A DNA stretch of 64,000 nt from Caenorhabditis remanei (lineage: Eukaryota; Nematoda; Chromadorea; Rhabditida; Rhabditidae): the NCBI RefSeq assembly GCF_010183535.1, contig NC_071333.1, positions 9,236,587-9,300,586 on the forward strand, read 5' to 3'. Of the stretch, positions 46,791-60,559 are shown in pieces. The first letter of the stretch is position 1. Each line of letters begins with the position of its first letter. The translations under genes and the position numbers were made by a program. Under the pieces are notes generated by a model. The model was given only the letters and a program-made list of their open reading frames with translations, did no database searches and was not told where the DNA came from.

Positions 46791-48032
46791 CTGCAGGTAT
46801 TGAAATGGTTATGTTTGCACAATATCCATATGCAAATTGAAGGGCAAACTCGAATTCAAAAGAGAGAGGAAAGCAGATACATGTGTGCTACTATTTCATT
46901 CAAAAGTCATATTCTTAAGAATGAATCTAATTCAACAAACAGTTGTTGTACAAATGAAATGAAGTCTAAAACTCAGCTCTTTTTTAGCTCTGAAACAAAA
47001 AAAATAAACTTCCACGAAGCGTGACTGAAACTGAGAATGCAGAAAAATGCACATCAATCCAAATACTGCTCTCGTCAAGAAAGGTGGCAATTATCAGAAC
47101 AAATTCTAGAAGTTTCGAAATCTCACGTTCAAAATAATTTCAGGTCTCGAAGCATGGCAAGAAAAAAGATGTATGTGCATTCACAATAAAAAACTTCCAA
47201 ATCAATTCACACAATAGAAAAATAAATACTTGTGAAAAGTATCATACTTAGATTAATATGACTACAGTAATTTTCTGCGTTAAAAACAATCGAATGACTC
47301 ACCTAACCTGCAAATTACCTTCAGTCAGTGGGAAGTAAGAAAATCCAGAGGTGTGTGCAAAAATATTGGCAAAGTGCAGAAACAAAAGTGCAGAAACAGG
47401 GACTTGTGAAAACAAAGAAAATGAATGCTTGTACAAAAAAAATAGTTTTGTTTTCGACGCACCAGGGAGCAACTTTAAAACAAAAAGGTGTTTCAAACAA
47501 TGACCTCGAGCAGATCTTTTGGAAATTCTGTAGAGTTTTGGTTTTTGACGCGTATTCTTTACGTTTCCACTTCTATCCTTCGCGAGATGGAAGCGACAGT
47601 GAAACTGAACTCAAAAAATGTTCACAATAAAATATCGTAGAAGGTTTTATTGCTACAAATGGTTCATTGTTTCTAAGAGTATAATACATATATGTATAGT
47701 CCGAATGAAAAGTGTTAAACACTGGAATAGATGGTAGCTAATTCAAATCTTTTTGTAGGCAGTTTCGTCTATCTTCTTTTATAGATTTAATAGTCCCACC
47801 ATATTATCTTGGTTTTTTGAATACTATTTCAGTGAACGAAATGGGCAACCACGGGAAACTATCTGCATAGAAACAAAAAAAAAGCTTTCAAAGCTTCAGG
47901 GTACCAAGCTGCATTTCAACACATCGCACAATAGATTTTATTCAGATACGATTTTTGAATGGAAATAGTAATAGAAAAAATCGATGATTAAATGATGTTT
48001 ATGATGTGGAAATTAGTTTTGAATTCTAACAG

Positions 48033-49021
48033 TTAAATGACAAGAATCGGTCTGAACATGTTTATCTTAATACTAAAAGAAATTAGCTTTGAAACTTCAA
48101 ATATCAATTTCCACGTAGAATTGAACATCTTTTGTAGGAAATGAGTACTGTGCTCCGGTAAGTTAAGAATGTTGATGAATTCTGGCCGCCTTGAAGTAAA
48201 ACACATTTTAGCATCCGAAGTGTCATCTGTGCTGAATCTTTTTGCAGCAATAATTTTAGCACCTGGAAAACATGAAGTACGCTAAATAACAGTCGAAGCT
48301 CTCAATACTTGTTCTGGATGTTTGAATCGAATATCATAAACCTCTGATTCTGTATCTTCTATTTTTACTGATTCATTAGAACTATCCGAATTTGAAAACA
48401 ACTGAAATCATTAATAATAATGATTTCATCTTCGGACACATTAATTGCACCGGATTTTACGACTGGCACTTCTTGATCGATATTTTTGAGGGATTGTTTT
48501 ATGAAAAATACATTGAAAGCTGATTCATTAGAGTCTGGACCGGATTTCTCAGATTCAGAGCTTCATGAAAAGTTGTTCGAAATTTTCAGCATCCGAAAAG
48601 TGATATTAAGTTCGAGGTCGAGTTAAATGACGTGTGTATTTCACAATAAGTGGCTGTACTGCTTCTGGCACCATTGTTTTTTCGACCCAATTGAACGTTG
48701 TTGGAGGGTGGAACTCAGGTTTTAGCTTGCCATCAACAACCGCTCAATTTCCTCTCCGAACAAATTCAATGAACTCAATGTCGGTTTAGATGTGTCTTGA
48801 TCTTCGGCAGCCACCTCGCGAGCTATATGAATGGCTTCATTTTTCTTTGGTTCAGCTGCATGTTGATTATTCACAATAGCGACTATTTCAATATCTGGGT
48901 TCGCAGAAGCTCCTGTAATGAAAACTATTTCTAATTTAAATTTCAGAAATATAATACAAACCACACCACTAGTCACCACACAACCCAGTTTTACACGAAG
49001 AAAAATGTAGATGAAAGACAT
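48033..49021 (-). pseudogene. Broken or unresolved gene of unknown family
   Basis: Several protein-like pieces follow each other on the minus strand in different frames. From 49021 a start (MSFIYIFLR, then a plausible 112-base intron GTAAAA...TTACAG) leads to an acidic, Ala/Glu-rich piece ending at 48722. Just below it another frame reads KLKPEFHPPTTFNWVEKT and on to a stop near 48610. A third piece is rich in Ser/Asn/Glu with a repeated SNES (about 48350-48560). A last piece runs to the stop at 48033. The middle transition needs a single-base frame change near 48740 with no splice signal, which points to a decayed gene. I do not recognise the family. Confidence 0.4.
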
Positions 49022-50665
49022 GTATTAAAAACTATCTGTGAACTGTTAATTATTTTCAACTCCTACCACACTAAAATTTGGTACTTTTAGTAACTTACAG
49101 ACAAGAATAAAAAGAGAAATGAATACATCACCTTTTGACTAATCCTCCCCTTTCAGTGGAGAGTGAACTTTTGACTTCTATTTCTCTTTTCTTACCCGAG
49201 TAACTGATTCAATTGCTTTTCTCTAATGGAGTGTTTGTTTTATACAGTAACCACCACTCTATCGACTTGGCTTCCATGAAACGCCAGCAGACATCCTTAA
49301 ACTAGAGGAGCAACAAACGGAAGAACATTTTTATGTGAAGTTCCTTAGTGTACGTAAATAAATAATTTTTGGCTGAGGAAAATCAATACACGTGCCAAAA
49401 ATCTAAATCTTATATGATTTAGCCCATCCGCATGTCACACAACCGACGATACAACTTTTTATCTAGTTTTATTGGATGGGTTTTGCTTATTCACCGTCAT
49501 GAATTCAAGAAGATATAGTAAAGCAATCTGAGGCATGCGCAGATAGTTTCTTGCCAAGCCTAAAATTTTCCACTTACTAGCTGATTCCAGAAAAATGAAT
49601 TTGTTCAAAAATTGTTTGATTTGTAACAACGAATATCTCCAAACATTTAAATACAAATAAGTGGAAATGATGCTCCATCAAATTTGAATGAGTGAAGAAA
49701 GAAGAAAACACTATTTGCTATAATATACATATTTTGAATTACAACGCTGGACTTGAAATAAGCTCCTCAGCTCGAAGTTTTGTCAGATGCCTTATTAAAC
49801 GGGTAGTTGATCAATTCTGAAACTTTTTTAAGAACTAGCTGCGCCTATTATTTTTTGTCTCAATAATCATCAGCTATTATTACAGAAAATTCAACTTCCC
49901 GACACTTTGCAGCTAATTGTTTTGAAACCACGTCTTTTTGCAACTCCTCATTTGTCACCAACGAGTGCTTCAAATTCATTATCCATATGCCAACTTCTAT
50001 CGTGTCCAATATTTCAGGAATACCTATTTTGGTTAGTAATCCTTTTTAGTTTTCAAATGACGAGTTGCAAAAGAGGTAATTGTGCAACCGTTTTTCTTTT
50101 ACTTTTTTAAAATAACTTAGCTTCTTTCAGTTCAATATTTCATTTTTTTAAATTGTCAAAACTTTTCCTGAAATCGGCGAAAAATTCAATGAACAAGTGT
50201 GAAATTCGTTTCTTTCTGAATTCAAAAGACTGATTTCGTTTTTTGCATTGTATTTTTTGCAGTCAAAAACCATACTTTTTTCAGGAAAAACAAAGTATCC
50301 TTCTGGATCACTTTTTCTCTTCAAACTTGGTACAATAATATAACATAATTGTAACCGCACTTCATCTCGATCGTCGAATGTATTTTACATCATGTTCCAT
50401 CATGCTCCATTAATATCCAATCTCTTAAAACATACAACTCCCAGATGTCTTGCTCCATAGTTATATTTTGCATCTCACATCAGATAAACAGCTATTCTTG
50501 TTAAGCTCATGGTCTGGATATCGTTCCAAATCAGCTCTCTGCGAGTCTAAACATTCCAGCATCTGAAAATGAAACAACACACGCGATCGTGTTTCAACAA
50601 CCAGTCATTTGCATGACATCAACACAACAAATTTCTTATAACCGCTGTGGGTTCTCAGTATCAGT

Positions 50666-50671
50666 TTTATT
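50666..50671 (-). terminator. Candidate poly(A) signal of ftt-2
   Basis: TTTATT on the plus strand, that is AATAAA on the coding strand, about 330 bases beyond the ftt-2 stop codon. Confidence 0.4.
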
Positions 50672-50997
50672 ATGGGTTTCAAAAGCTGGGGGGTGTTTCG
50701 AATGTAGAGATTTGAAAGGGAGGGAGAAGCCGTAACAAAACGGAACATTAATTTTTTGTGGGGGGTTGAGGATGAATTGGTGAGATGGGGGTTACAGCGA
50801 AGTAAATCAATCTGTATTTGGTTGAAGAGAAATGGGGGCTTTTATATAAAACAGGATGGGGTGAAGAGGGGTCAAAAACGATTGGTGTAACTAGACAATT
50901 GTAATAAATAAGTCTTATGACAAATAGTATTATTTATCATGTTTCAGATCGGATTGAGTGGGGTGTGGCGAAAACATAAATGGGGCGAAGTGAGGAT

Positions 50998-52365
<1,368 letters not shown>

Positions 52366-53490
52366 GATTCTTGCTTGAAGTGGTTGATTCACTGAAAACA
52401 CTAGAACTTACTGAGATAACAAAAACGGAGAAGAGGAGAATCAGTGCGGTAAACATTCGAAAGAAGAAGGAAACGAAAAATCCCACAGAGCCCATTCTTT
52501 CTGAAATGAAGGCTATGCGTGACGCAGCCTATTCAAGCACAACATCAGAGTATGTGAGCTCTTGGAGATGTATACACAATGCATCAAGAAGAAACGAGAA
52601 GGACGTTGTCGAGCGAGTAATGTTGAACAGAGTGAGCGGCACCCCTCCCCGTCCACCCTCTCTTTTTCTGTGCGTCTCTCCCTCACTAGTCGAGAGAGCG
52701 CGCACCAAACTGTTTTATGGGATAAAGTACAGTCAAACTTGGAATTTTAAGATAAAAGTTAGGAATTTGCATTCTGTAGAATAAGAGCTATCGAACGGTA
52801 TCAAAATCAAGAAAAACTAACTTTTTATGCCGAAAATCGAAGATTTTTTACGTTACAAACACATATTTGCGGAGGCATTCGGGGGGTCGGCAAGCAAGAA
52901 ACCTCCGCCTTCAGCGACTCATAAAGGGGTGTCTATGCATTATAACAACAAGAGCGCGCACCACATTTCTTTTACGAATAAAACATAGAATTTCGGGAGT
53001 TGAGATATATAAAATATATATTTGTGTGTGACTCGGTCTGAGCTTTCAGGCCATCTAAAACTCGGCCCGATTGGGCCCAAATTCGAAAAATCGCTGCACT
53101 ATTTTTTCGGAAAACATTTATTTTGCGTAAGGATTCAAGGGGAAATCTCTCAGCCACCCACCAGGCGCTTGGTCGTCACTGAGAGTCGCTCTGTTATTCA
53201 AATACTGAGAGCGTGCACCAATGCTCATTAAGCTATAACATGGTGCAAAACGTCTGGAGTGATATGATTGTCACATGGTTGGGAGAGATATCCATTGGGA
53301 CAATGCACTGTCAAGTTATTTTCAAGTCTTAGGACTGTTTAGACACTGTTCAGTACCTTTGAGCAACTACCCTTTCCGCGGCAGCACATAGGGGGTGGTT
53401 TTAGGACTATGGCTGCAGACTTGCTCTAAATCAATGACCAGCGGCAGAGGGCTCGGAGCTGATGGAGAAAACTAAGAATTGGCTCTCAGT

Positions 53491-53886
53491 TCACAACAGC
53501 ATAGGATCCAATATGCGGGACGCAGTAAACATGTAGGCAGAAAATAGCCTGATAATCTTATTGCGTGGAAGAAATACACGAAGCGTACGCGAGCAGTGAC
53601 CACTGTAAATGAAGCGAAAGAAATTGATAAACTGAAACGAGGGCCGGTATATAAAGCGTCTGATGGTCAGACATTCTAGATAAAAAGTGCAACTATCATT
53701 GTACGTTGACCCTAAATGTCTGCAGTTCAGTTTTTCTAGATAATTTATTTTTGCATGGAACTTGTTCAATGTTTGATCCAGAATCATATCAAGCAGTGTT
53801 CGGAATAGAACGAACGTATCTACCAAATGCAAATGTTGTTTGATCTGCGCCGATATTGTCTCGCCGTCATCACTTCCGATATTCAA
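53491..53886 (-). pseudogene. Isolated open frame of 131 codons, unrecognised
   Basis: The longest open frame in this spacer. It reads as an ordinary mix of residues (MNIGSDDGETISAQIKQHLH at the start) with no low-complexity bias, but shows no domain I know. No matching exons flank it in an obvious frame. It may be a fragment of a decayed gene together with the frames at 54539-55146. Confidence 0.25.
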
Positions 53887-54538
53887 GGAAGGAAACCGAA
53901 TTTGATTTCCTCTTCAATTCTCCCGAAACCTTCAAAACCTAAATAGGATCGTGTGGAACAACAGATGCGTGGTGGCCAACTATACGGAGACCTTCAACGC
54001 AATTTACGTCTTATCTATTCCGCATCTACTTCCATCCTTGGTGAAATATCTGGCGTACTCTTACTCATCAAACATACTTTCTCCGTAAATATTCAAAAAC
54101 CATAGGAAACACCCATTCAGCCGTCTTCGGTTCTCAGACCTTCGCAATTACTGAATTACGTTTTCCATTTGCGGATTGAAGACGGACCAAGGGAAGACGT
54201 GGGAACCAATTTCATGTGGTGTTTGGTCACACGGGCGCCTCGTACTCTAAAATGTGGTGGACAGCACACATAAATACACCACCTGCCGGCAATTTTTCAA
54301 AGTTCTCTTTTCTGAAGGACCTCTTTGATAGATTGAGAGATAGAGGAAGTTGGTAATTTTCTTTACAGCGGACATTACAATTTGAAATTCAGGGTATTGG
54401 ATTCAGAAGTACTCGCGTTTTCGCTCACTCGTACGCATTTCAATTTCCCATTACAACATTCGTTCTGTGACTTTAATACTCGAGCAGACTCTCAAAGAAA
54501 TGAGGATGCGTGATCTTGTGAAACCGGATATAAGCTGC

Positions 54539-55146
54539 TCATAAAACCGAAGTGGAGCACAATTCTTCCGGTTGCATGTTATATTTATGAGAATAATCTC
54601 TGGTTAGCATGACTTCTTCTTTTTCAGCTTGTCTAGCGATATCTACATTTCTAAAGCCAAAGATCGAGGGACTACAGTATCTGAATTGAATTGTTTTCCA
54701 CCTACACCCGATTGATTTTGAATAGCAACGGCGACACGACAGATTACATTTGTTGATATTTTGGATAGCGGACACCAGATTTCAGTAATTTGCATCGCGT
54801 ACCCTATCCGATCGTTGACCATTACACAAAGGGAACAACAGGGCGGGGGTCTGTATATTGAAATTGGTCTCCATTGAAAGTAATGACTGACTTTTTCCTT
54901 TTCATTTTCAAAACAATCCAATTCAAAACTTTCTGCTGCATTGGCCATGTCAAAACGGATGATTCCAGTTCTTCTTCTTCTTTTTCAACTCTCCCTGTAT
55001 TTACCAAAACGTCATATGTTACATTTTTGAAGAATAACATGACAAAGAAGGTCTTCACTGTTTTTCTTTCCTTTGTCATGTGTCGACTGTTGACCAAACG
55101 CCCGGAAATCAAGAGACCACCTGCAACTGCACTGCTGAGCATCTAA
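54539..55146 (-). pseudogene. Overlapping decayed open frames, unrecognised
   Basis: Three minus-strand frames overlap in staggered fashion (54822-55142, 54643-54948, 54539-54775). Continuous protein-like text can be followed only by changing frame at about 54820 and 54650 without splice signals. This is the look of an old gene or transposon fragment with indels. I cannot assign a family. Confidence 0.3.
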
Positions 55147-56042
55147 ATACCCAAAAATACTTAAGTCGTCGGAACGTACGTAAATTCAAAATGAAACACT
55201 TGAAGGGGAGGCTCTTACAGAGCTCATTTCTTCCTTTCTTGTTTGTCTTTCTGTTACAATAGGCTCTTCAGTAGATTATGCCGACCGATGGATTAGTGTA
55301 CGGGACGGAGAATTTGTGTGCGAGAAGCCCCGCGGCCTCTTTTGGCTAATTGGCTTGATAAGATTTCATCGCTGTACGAATCTTGTCAACGGAATGACAT
55401 TTTGTCTCTCGCTTGCTCCAATTACATTCCATCCGTCTTCAATGTTATTTTTAGTTCTTGCCACTTTCATTTCTGTGGAAAAGGAAAGAAAAGGGCATGT
55501 AATAGAAAATATGATTGACGCATTGCTCGTGTATTCATAAGTGTCAGACACCTATCTTATTGATGTGGAAAGAGGACAACAGAAATAGCAATCTGATAAG
55601 TCATTCGTTTGATTGTCTTTTCAGATTGTAACAGACCAGCGTTATGAAGGAAACGAAAATGTTGGTGATTCATGTCAATGCATCTTAGAGATGATTAACA
55701 TTTGTGGTGCTTTTCGAACAAATAATATAGACAATTGTACAGCACGAGAAACGTACTTTATATGGGCTTAATAGTACAATTTTATGGCAGAAAGAAACAA
55801 CAAACTTGGTTTTCCTGTCTCGACAAAAACAATTTCAGAATTTCAGAGACATTCAAAAAACCCTATGAAATATTAAAAGCCCATCAAAGTTCAATTTCCT
55901 GGATGTGTCACGAGTGAGTAACTAGCTATGTGTGGATAAATGCGTGATGAAATATTTTACAAACTTCCATCGGGACGTTAACGTAAAAATGTTGAAGAAT
56001 TGTTACGAAAAAGTTAATGTGGTAAAAGTTCTTGTTTTTTTA

Positions 56043-56880
56043 GAAAAAAATCTAGTTGTCCATTTCAGAAAATAACTATATTTTTTGAATCAGTACAAGA
56101 TTATGACCAGCTTTAAAAAAATGCTACTTTTGATTCCGTGGTCGCGTGCCAGACGTCCAGATGTGAGAAGGAAAAAGAGAATCTGCGCCGTAGGTAGTTA
56201 TCACATTTATTGGCTCATATATACAGGAGCACAAATTTTTCGAGACTAGGAATTTGGTTGGTGACAGCTGAGATGTTACCCTCAAAATTATATTAATATA
56301 AAAAACAGATAAACACATGGTCATGGACCCACGAGGGCTTCAAGTGCAACTTGCAGTGTTGAGAAAAATGAACAAAATAGCGAGTTTTTAGATAAACCGT
56401 CACAAAAATTGAGGACAGAATATAGGAAGAATTCAACAATTCTGAACTGAATTTATAATGTCTAATACATGTTTTGATCACTTTGTTTTCAGGTTATCGC
56501 ATTCTTATGAGTTGATAATCATGGTTTTCCATTATTTGCTTCAAAAACAAGACCTTCGGATATCAGAGAGGCCCCCACTCTCCTCAATTTCAAAAAATTC
56601 AAGTTGAGGGCTGAGAAATGTTCAGAAAGTCTACCGTAAGCTATTTAGACCAATAATGGGACAATCGAATAATTGTTGACCGCTATATTATTGAATCTCT
56701 TTGGTTGATCTTGAAACCTTCTTACCCGCGGCGCAGAGTCACTTTTCCCTTGTCACATCTGGGCATCTGGCACGCGACCACGGAATCAAACCTAGTTTTT
56801 TTTTTCAAAAGCTGATCATAATGTTGTACTGATTCGAAAAATATAGTTGTTTTCTGAAATGGACACCTTGAGTTTTTTTC
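56043..56880. mobile_element. Non-autonomous DNA element with about 155-base terminal inverted repeats
   Basis: The left arm (56043-56197) and right arm (56721-56880) are imperfect inverted copies sharing TGTCCATTTCAGAAAA, GATTCCGTGGTCGCGTGCC, CCAGATGTGA and TCTGCGCCG. Both ends read TA-GAAAAAAA outward-in, so the element appears flanked by TA, the target duplication of Tc1/mariner-type transposons. The 520-base interior has no gene. The exact ends could be a few bases further in. Confidence 0.75.
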
Positions 56881-59800
56881 TATGCAGGGAAATCAGGGAA
56901 ATACGTGTCTCAATACTTATCAGCCACCCTGTATTCTTCCATTTAGGTCACAATGTATCTTAGGAATAGAAAAAATATGTTTCTCTTACCCAAATCAGCC
57001 ATAACAGCATTTCAACAGACACAAATATTCTCGTGCCCGGAGACATTGCTTCTGCAAAAGTTTCAACGTATGTCAGTTTTTTTGCTTACCGTGAATACTT
57101 ATTCCAAACCAAAAAGTTTGAAACTAACTTCCAAATGAAACGAAAACCAAAAAAAGAGCTTGAATGTTTTGGCATTAACTGAAACTAGGAAATGTTATCC
57201 TGCACTTTTTTAAAAACTTTTATATAAGAATTCTACAAGAATATCAAATTACGCGGCGCAAAAACGATTTATTTATATAAATTTGTATTAAAAAACTCTT
57301 TCCAAGGTTTAGTCCAATTCTGTAAAACTACGGCTCAACGTTCTGGAAAATATGCATAAATTTGACTTAAAAACCGTTTCAAAGATTTTTAAAAGAGATT
57401 TTCAAAACTATTGGAAACAGAAAATAAACACACAAGAGTATTAATATATTTAAAAAGGATTACGATAAACATATGGATGGTTTCAGGATGATCTGTTTCA
57501 GGATAGATCAAACAAATTTCGGTTCGAAAGTTCAGGATTGAAACTGTGTTGGTTTCATATTTGTCAGCAGTTATAACATTAAGTAAAAACGTAAGGTGTG
57601 TTCAGGGCTTTCAACATGAATTCGATTGTAAAAGTATACTCATAACACAGCTCAACTGATTTTTTGCAGAGATAACTCAACAACACATACGAAATGAAGT
57701 ACGGGCAACAATTCCGAACCAAAAGGATTGTTTTATTATGAAGAAATGAATACAATCAATCTTAAAGTTGTCAATCAGCCAATCCAAATAATGTATTCAC
57801 ATTTTGTGATACCGAGATGTACTGTGAGAGAGTTGTTAACCTTTGTTTTTTTTTTGAATAAATTGTTCACCTATGCATCAGTTTCTTGCATAATTTTTTA
57901 CTCGGATGGTCTTATTGATCTGAAGTGGAGTATGCATATTTCTCAAACAGGATAGAGGACATTCAACTCAATTTCAGAGCGTGCGAGGTGTGACTTCACT
58001 TACTACTGAGCTAATTTGAGGCGTATTTCCGAAATATGACATCATTAAACCACACATATTCTAAATTTTCTCAGATATTCACGCAGATTGTATTCAAGCC
58101 AACTTGAGTTTGCTCAAATATCTAGAAAGATATGTTTCCCACCCCGCTACAAAGAAGGCAAACCGAGTAATGTCACGTATCCTAATTTAATACTCTATTG
58201 CCTCGATTTCTAAACTTTTGGCTTGTTTTCTTATATGTATCACCCTTAATATTTCTCTCATAATGAGATGACTGGATAATTTGGTTTGGTGTTTCATATA
58301 CCGAGTGATCTCCCTTTTTCTTTTAAACTTGTGACCATGGAGGCCGGAAAAGTTCAACCAAATTGAATGGATATCCGGATGAAACGTGAGGAAATGCAAA
58401 TGCTAAACGAAGATAACAAAATTTGAATTGTTCGTTGAGATTTTCAAAGATGCAATTCTTTTTCTTTTCTTTATTTGTTGTTATAATATGTCAGGGGCCT
58501 TCCAGATTATGATGTATCACCCCAACCCTCCAGAATTGTAGATGATGCATTTCTGACGTAAGGATTATCCATTAATCATTTATTTTTTCATTTCCTATCC
58601 AGTTTTATACCGGAAAATGTGTTAATCGAATTCCATAGACTAGGAAGGTGCATCATAACGTTGAGTCGAATTTTGAAACAGAAGTTTCTGCTCTTCTGAA
58701 CTGAAAATATTTGATTTTTGCTGCACCAAAAAAGATTAGACATTTCTTTGCAGATGAGTAAGACAATAATCTGCACATTTCCAGAATTATATTAGAAAAA
58801 GATAAAACAACGGGAGATAAAGATTTGGTTGGTTTTTGAATAGATCAAGAATAAGAAGTACGAACATTTTCTCTCTTTCATGGGTCGTGCAATTCCTAGT
58901 AGGAGCATCCCTTGTTTTAATATCATGACTCGCTGTTTTTTGTTCTTCAAAACGAACTGATATGGATTTGTTCTAAGTAGGAGGAGAGACAAGGATTAAC
59001 TAGGTGTCTCATGGAAAGAGGCAATGTGCATGTGCCATCCAAATCTTCCGTTTTCGTAGTTTTTATCTAACACTACTACCCTGCCGTCGCATAATTTTTC
59101 ATATTAGATCGTGAAATTTGTTTATAATTCAAAGAAGTTAAATTTGTTTATAAGTTAAGTTATAGGAATGTGAAGGAATATTCAGAAGAGGAAGTTTCTG
59201 GACTAGAAAGATTAACTTACATTAGGTTGTGTTGTTTTTTTTCTGTAGAATTGTTAAATTTTCAAGAAATAGTTTAACACTTCAATTTTTGGATAGGTTT
59301 TAGGATTTCAGTCAAATTTTTAAAAGCAATTTTTCGAAACAAAACAAGAAACAGCTCAAAAATGTCTATGGGATGGGTTTCAATAACCGGCAAACCACGT
59401 GAGGAATATATTTTATATTGATTTGAATAAGAAAAGTAACAGCAAGGCAATCAACCTCCCAAGAAAAAGTTCTCCTGTTCAACAAGCATCGATATCACTT
59501 CTAATCCAATGTCATTCCGATAGAGACACGGAATTGAATTTTCTTCGGTCTGACTGGAAATTTGATCTATTCCTCTTATTTTATTTTATTTCATTTATTT
59601 CATTCCATTTTGCCAATAACACAACCTACCCGCATTTTTGATATTTGTATTTTGACAAAACATTTCCAAATATAAGGTTACTTCCAAAGTATTGAACACA
59701 ACGTGTTTATATACTGCTTCAATGAATTCCGTTCTCTCTTTTTGAATCATTCATTAGCTGAAAATTTTTGATTTTTAACCGTAGATAACATGTTGTTTCT

Positions 59801-60540
59801 ATCTAATCAGTTGTTTCTCTCTCTCCCAATTTTACCAACAAAATTTACCTAGAAGAAGAAGATTAAAATTCGGTTTCTGTCGTTTGTTGTGAATTTCCTC
59901 AAGTATAGATCAAAAAAACAAAAACAACAGGCCGATGATCTTTGGAGAATGTTTTTCCAGCATAATTACAAATAATCAGGCTATACTTCATTTTCTCTCC
60001 GCATTCATTTATCGCCCACCTTTTCCTGGATAAACAAGTTTGAACGGGAAGATGACTGGTGTAGGAAGACTGGGGATGTCTCCACGCGCTAATTTATTAG
60101 ATCAATCCATCCTATTTTTCTTGGGTCATCTTGCCAGTCATGTGCTCCTCCCTGAATCATTTATAACAACCCTATCTATTAATGAACTCCTTCTCATATT
60201 TATTGAAAAACATAACAAAACGTGTAAAACAATCATTTGATAGAAAAATTGCAAAACTCAATATCGTAGTCTCTTTTTTCCTTGCGTCCTTTATCATTTT
60301 TTTTATTGTTTCACTTGAAGTTCCAGATTGTTATAAGATTTCTCCTTCCGTTTCTATCCGTTGTTCATTTGTTTTTGTGCAGATTTTGAGGCAAGTCTTT
60401 CTAATCCTAACTTATCAGTAAGACTTTGTGCTCTTTTGGATTATTGAGTCCTTATCAACACCTCATCGTTCCTCACCAGCTTTTTATTGCTCACGATTTC
60501 GTTTCAAATGTATTTCTGGAACGAATAAAATATTAAAACG

Positions 60541-60559
60541 CCCCCCCCCCCCCCCCCCC
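60541..60559. repeat. Pure poly-C/poly-G tract of 19 bases
   Basis: Nineteen consecutive C on the plus strand just after AAAACG. The minus strand therefore carries an uninterrupted G run able to form quadruplex structures. In C. elegans such tracts are the sites deleted in dog-1/FANCJ mutants. Confidence 0.9.

Larger units (their letters stand above)
38480..50997. other. Large spacer upstream of the FAM43-like gene
   Basis: 12.5 kb with no well-supported intact gene. On the minus strand the DNA is rich in C/T tracts, giving many low-complexity frames (for example 39398-40049, 41823-42144, 46324-46822) that I reject. Notable pieces are listed separately: a GC-rich island at 43860-44280, the small ORF at 45063-45212, a CG-rich block at 46500-46790 and a broken coding-like stretch at 48033-49021. 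The islands are candidates for distal promoters or 5' exons of the FAM43-like gene, which has a splice acceptor right before its ATG. Confidence 0.45.

Noticed and set aside
46324..46822. Two overlapping minus-strand frames of 125 and 133 codons
   Set aside because: Raised GC content keeps several frames open at once; residues look random and no domain is visible.
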